Below are positions 5,039-7,500 of a stretch of DNA of 7,500 nt, one piece after another. The notes under the pieces were generated by a model. That model made no database searches and was not told the DNA's origin. It worked only from the letters and a program-made list of their open reading frames with translations. Position numbers and translations under genes: made by a program. The stretch lies in contig WFSP01000072.1 of the NCBI GenBank assembly GCA_015485995.1, forward strand, positions 1-7,500, read 5' to 3'. Position 1 is the first letter of the stretch. Each line of letters begins with the position of its first letter. The DNA is from Caldisericales bacterium (GTDB taxonomy: Bacteria; Caldisericota; Caldisericia; Caldisericales; Caldisericaceae).

Positions 5039-6256
5039 ATGAGTTCGGCAAGTAATGCTTATATACTTATAGCAGCGGCGTTAGTTCTTCTTATGACACC
5101 CGGACTTGCATTCTTCTATGGAGGATTGGTCGGGCGTAAAAACGTCGTAACAATTATGATGCAGAGCTTTGTTTCAATGGGTATTACTATAATAATGTGG
5201 TGGGCAGTCGGATTTTCTTTGAGTTTCAGCGGAAGCGGCCCAATCATCGGAAACTTTGCTCATGCATTCCTTAAAGGCGTAACGGTTCAAACGACATTTG
5301 CAGGGAATGGACAGATTTCATTACTTGTATTCTTTATTTACCAAATGATGTTTGCAGTAATCACACCTGCACTTATTACGGGTGCTTTTGCAAATAGAAT
5401 GACTTTTAGGGCGTATATCTGGTTTCTTATACTCTGGCAACTTGTTATTTACTATCCATTTGCTCATATGATCTGGGGTGGTGGCATTCTTGCTCAGTGG
5501 GGCGTGCTTGACTTCGCAGGCGGAATCGTGGTACATGCACTTGCAGGATTCTCTGCACTTGCAACGGTATTTTACATTGGAAAGAGAAAATATGTGAGCA
5601 ATCACACTCCGGCAAATCTTGCGCTTGTTGCAATCGGTACAGCGCTTCTCTGGTTCGGCTGGTACGGATTTAATTCTGGTAGTGCGCTTTCCATTGATAC
5701 GGCTGCGGAACTTGCATTTGTAAACACCACTCTTGGTGCGGCATTTGGCGCAACGACTTGGTTGATTCTTGATACGAGGTTCGCAGGCAAACCGAAACTT
5801 GTTGGATTCCTTACCGGTGCAGTTGCAGGCCTTGCAACAATCACTCCTGCGGCAGGTTATGTGACTCCGGCTGCTGCGGCACTTATAGGTATTACTGCAT
5901 CAGTTGTAGGATACTTTGCAGTTGCATTCAAAAACAAAAAAGGCTGGGACGATGCACTTGACGTATGGGGTGTTCACGGAATGGGCGGAGTAACCGGTAT
6001 CTTAATGCTCGGCTTATTTGCAACAAAGACTGTGAATAAGTCTGGTGCAAATGGCTGGTTTTACGGTAATGCCGCATTTTTCGGAAAAGAACTTGTCGCA
6101 GTGCTTATTGCAATTACCTATGCATTTATTGTAACATATGTGCTTCTCGCAATTATCAATACCTTTGCAAAAGTGAGAGTGCCTGAAAGCGCAGAAAAAG
6201 AAGGGCTTGACTCTCATCTACACGGAGAAGACGCGTTTAACCTTCTTGACGGTTAA
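5039..6256 (+). CDS. amt: ammonium transporter Amt
   Basis: This inner-membrane trimeric channel of the Amt/MEP/Rh family takes up ammonium for nitrogen assimilation. The 405 residues form about 11 membrane segments; the first runs almost from the N-terminus (MTPGLAFFYGGLV), with no separate cleaved signal peptide evident. Key residues are intact and, through the first half, offset by two to four from E. coli AmtB: Phe gate F105 and F211, W146 at the recruitment site, D158 in the DFAGG signature, and the pore twin histidines H166 and H313 (GVHGMGG). The cytoplasmic tail keeps the EGLDxxxHGEDAF pattern, which regulates the channel and helps PII docking in the family. ATG 5039 follows a near-perfect SD, AGGGAGGTGA at 5026-5035. 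The gene has its own promoter and terminator, so it is monocistronic. There is no glnK/glnB gene beside it, although amt-glnK pairs are common. Confidence 0.97.
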   Translation: MSSASNAYILIAAALVLLMTPGLAFFYGGLVGRKNVVTIMMQSFVSMGITIIMWWAVGFSLSFSGSGPIIGNFAHAFLKGVTVQTTFAGNGQISLLVFFIYQMMFAVITPALITGAFANRMTFRAYIWFLILWQLVIYYPFAHMIWGGGILAQWGVLDFAGGIVVHALAGFSALATVFYIGKRKYVSNHTPANLALVAIGTALLWFGWYGFNSGSALSIDTAAELAFVNTTLGAAFGATTWLILDTRFAGKPKLVGFLTGAVAGLATITPAAGYVTPAAAALIGITASVVGYFAVAFKNKKGWDDALDVWGVHGMGGVTGILMLGLFATKTVNKSGANGWFYGNAAFFGKELVAVLIAITYAFIVTYVLLAIINTFAKVRVPESAEKEGLDSHLHGEDAFNLLDG

Positions 6257-6267
6257 TAGCTTATTTT

Positions 6268-6325
6268 ACTCCCTGCCTTATTTTATATCCCTTTCAAATG
6301 GAAATAGGCAGGGGGTATTTTATTT
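6268..6325 (+). terminator. intrinsic terminator of amt
   Basis: ACTCCCTGCCT (6268-6278) pairs with AGGCAGGGGGT (6306-6316) over 11 bp, including one T-G wobble, and is followed by the T-rich stretch ATTTTATTT. It begins 11 nt after the amt stop codon. Confidence 0.88.
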
Positions 6326-6509
6326 ACACTCTAAAATTTTGCTTATAAAAGTAGTGTAGCGCTGGTTTTATTTGAAAAAAACAGCTAAACAGCTATAAAT
6401 TATATTTTGAAAATAGGTATTTCATCGTGCTCAAAATGACATTTATCAAAGAGTTTTATATTTTAAATTCTCATTTAGTTGTTATTTGTTTTCATAAGTT
6501 TATATCCAT

Positions 6510-6537
6510 TTGACAAATTTAAAATTAATGAAATAAT
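6510..6537 (+). promoter_or_regulatory. sigma70-type promoter of the lipoprotein gene
   Basis: A perfect TTGACA (6510-6515) is followed after 16 nt by AATAAT (6532-6537, 5/6). The leader would be about 26 nt, ending in the RBS AAGGGGGAG (6556-6564). The preceding 6326-6509 is AT-rich, with a tandem ACAGCTA pair (6381-6387, 6389-6395) but nothing else I can name. Confidence 0.65.
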
Positions 6538-6569
6538 AAAGTAAACCAACATAATAAGGGGGAGTAGTT

Positions 6570-7175
6570 ATGAAAAGGTTTGCTAAAATGAATGTAAGCA
6601 TTGTATTTCTTTTGGTGGTGCTTGTGTTAGCTGTTGCTTTAATGGGTGGATGTTCGAAAAAAGCTACAGAAAAACCGTCATCAGAAAAACCGTCATCAAA
6701 CACTACAACTTCTTCCAATAGCGCACTTTCAGCGCGCGAAGCTTTTTCTATCGCCTTAAAAGAATCTAAAAAATGGTCTTCAGATGCCAACCTTGTTAAT
6801 ATTGATAATTTTATGGGTTCCACAGATATGAGCGGGAAGGCAGACAGATGGGTAATTAAGTTTAATTCTACAGGAAAGAACAAAGGTTTAGCTGTGCATG
6901 TGGGAACCGGAGGCAAAATTATTCAAACAATGCAAGAAAGTTTATACTCCAACAGAAGCCCTATCAAGGGTAATTGGATTGATAGTTCTAAGGCATTAAG
7001 TATTGCTTTTAAACAGTACAATGAAAAAGTATTTAAGAATTACTGGCTGGGATTAAGCAGTGATGGCAAAACAGTATCTTGGTATGTTAAGTTCCGTTAT
7101 AATAAAGAAGAACCGGCCTGGGCAGAAATAAACGCATTGAGTGGTGAGGTTGTAAGAACATGGAGCGGATATTAG
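6570..7175 (+). CDS. putative lipoprotein with two PepSY-like repeats
   Basis: The N-terminus is a lipoprotein signal: basic MKRFAK, a hydrophobic core at about residues 8-25, then MGGC with Cys28 as the likely lipidation site (the -3 residue is Met, slightly off the usual Leu/Val/Ile). Residues 29-52 form a low-complexity Ser/Thr/Lys linker containing a duplicated EKPSS. The rest holds two similar modules, about 54-116 and 138-199. Each opens with a helix (SAREAFSIALKESK; DSSKALSIAFKQYN), continues to a W-x-V/I-K-F strand (W94-F98; W171-F175 as WYVKF) and ends with a GGKI or SGEV turn. This is the pattern of PepSY or PepSY-like domains, which occur in secreted or membrane-anchored proteins, some of them protease inhibitors. 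The function here is unknown. The protein should be anchored on the outer face of the cytoplasmic membrane. ATG 6570 has SD AAGGGGGAG five bases upstream. Confidence 0.8.
   Translation: MKRFAKMNVSIVFLLVVLVLAVALMGGCSKKATEKPSSEKPSSNTTTSSNSALSAREAFSIALKESKKWSSDANLVNIDNFMGSTDMSGKADRWVIKFNSTGKNKGLAVHVGTGGKIIQTMQESLYSNRSPIKGNWIDSSKALSIAFKQYNEKVFKNYWLGLSSDGKTVSWYVKFRYNKEEPAWAEINALSGEVVRTWSGY
6667..6698 (+). repeat. 15-bp tandem duplication in the lipoprotein linker
   Basis: The unit CAGAAAAACCGTCAT occurs twice in perfect tandem (6667-6681, 6682-6696), with two further bases of a third. It encodes the doubled EKPSS in the linker after the lipidated cysteine. Being 15 bp, copy changes keep the frame. 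Confidence 0.9.
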
Positions 7176-7273
7176 ATAGCAGGCAATTGGTAAGTTTTTA
7201 ATATAGGCTATCAGTTGCTTAAGGAACGTTTCTGAAAAACAGATTAGTTAAAGTTACACCCACATGGGTCATA

Positions 7274-7305
7274 TTGCCTATGGTTATTCTTTTTGATACT
7301 ATAAT
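7274..7305 (+). promoter_or_regulatory. promoter upstream of the last gene
   Basis: TTGCCT (7274-7279) is 17 nt before TACTAT (7297-7302), which is preceded by TGA, making an extended -10. A perfect TATAAT also overlaps at 7300-7305. A 12-bp palindrome ATAATTAATTAT (7301-7312) covers the -10 and the probable start region. Confidence 0.5.
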
Positions 7306-7338
7306 TAATTATGTGTCAATTAGAATAAGGGATAAAAT

Positions 7339-7407
7339 ATGGCAAAGAATAATTTAAGGAATAAATTAAATCTAACTAAGGAGGCGCATTATGAAAGGGA
7401 AAATTAA
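7339..7407 (+). CDS. possible 22-residue leader ORF
   Basis: An ATG at 7339 preceded by AAGGGA (7327-7332), with six bases of spacing, opens a short frame MAKNNLRNKLNLTKEAHYEREN that ends at TAA 7405-7407. It lies about 30 nt after the predicted transcription start and overlaps the next gene's RBS and first codons in another frame. It has no run of a single amino acid that would point to classical attenuation. It may be a coupling or regulatory leader, or chance. Confidence 0.3.
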   Translation: MAKNNLRNKLNLTKEAHYEREN

Positions 7408-7500
7408 AGTAAGTAGAATTGAAGTAAGCAGAAACAAAAGAACATCTAAGGAAACAAGATACAGTGTTTTGCTTACGGTGAACAACTCATCCATTAATCT
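7391..7500 (+). CDS. unidentified protein, 3' partial
   Basis: ATG 7391 has a consensus SD, AAGGAGG at 7378-7384, six bases upstream, and the frame stays open to the window edge (36 full codons). The visible N-terminus, MKGKIKVSRIEVSRNKRTSKETRY followed by SVLLTVNN, is strongly basic with no signal peptide or membrane segment so far, then starts a beta-like stretch. I do not recognise the family. The RBS and the upstream promoter make it a likely real gene. Confidence 0.65.
   Translation, partial: MKGKIKVSRIEVSRNKRTSKETRYSVLLTVNNSSIN

Noticed and set aside
5321..5844. Several minus-strand frames opposite amt
   Set aside because: They mirror the codon pattern of a fully conserved ammonium transporter and have no recognisable content or ribosome binding site.
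6500..6916. 138-codon minus-strand frame opposite the lipoprotein gene
   Set aside because: It covers the promoter, RBS and first half of a well-supported + strand lipoprotein gene and has no motifs of its own.

Overview
The window comes from an AT-rich bacterial genome. It has bacterial sigma70-type promoters (TTGACA/TATAAT), strong Shine-Dalgarno sites, tRNA genes with encoded CCA and a lipoprotein signal. The lineage cannot be fixed from the sequence. A DUF6062-like protein next to tadA and a geranylgeranyl-reductase-family flavoprotein suggests a low-GC anaerobe of the Firmicutes or Caldisericota kind, but that is a guess. All recognised genes lie on the + strand.

Region 1 (1-2226) is a tight run: the 3' part of a gene with tandem Cys/His repeats (DUF6062-like), tadA (overlapping it by 7 nt), tRNA-Ser(CGA), and a GGR-family FAD oxidoreductase that starts 15 nt after the tRNA. 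The tadA stop codon lies inside the tRNA-Ser D arm, so maturation of the tRNA 5' end should remove the tadA stop codon from the shared transcript.

Region 2 (2240-4058) begins with a promoter and an intact tRNA-Asn(GTT). A 67-bp segment running from the tRNA-Asn D loop past its 3' end recurs 1695 bp downstream as a decayed tRNA 3' fragment. Between the copies is one gene, an APC-superfamily amino acid permease. An intact tRNA at one end and a 3' tRNA fragment at the other is the classic footprint of site-specific integration into a tRNA gene, but no integrase is present.

Region 3 (4058-5038) holds a small protein of unknown function, apparently expressed from a leaderless transcript behind an extended -10 promoter. 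A 477-bp non-coding stretch follows, with inverted repeats and then a near-consensus promoter.

Region 4 (4968-6325) is a self-contained amt ammonium transporter unit with promoter, strong RBS, full-length gene and intrinsic terminator. No PII (glnK/glnB) gene is adjacent.

Region 5 (6510-7500) has a promoter and a gene for a lipoprotein with two PepSY-like repeats. It is followed by a second promoter region, a possible 22-codon leader ORF, and the start of an unidentified gene that leaves the window.

The best candidates for something unusual are the 1.7-kb permease cassette bounded by tRNA-Asn repeats and the tadA/tRNA-Ser overlap. No defence system, CRISPR array or biosynthetic cluster was found.
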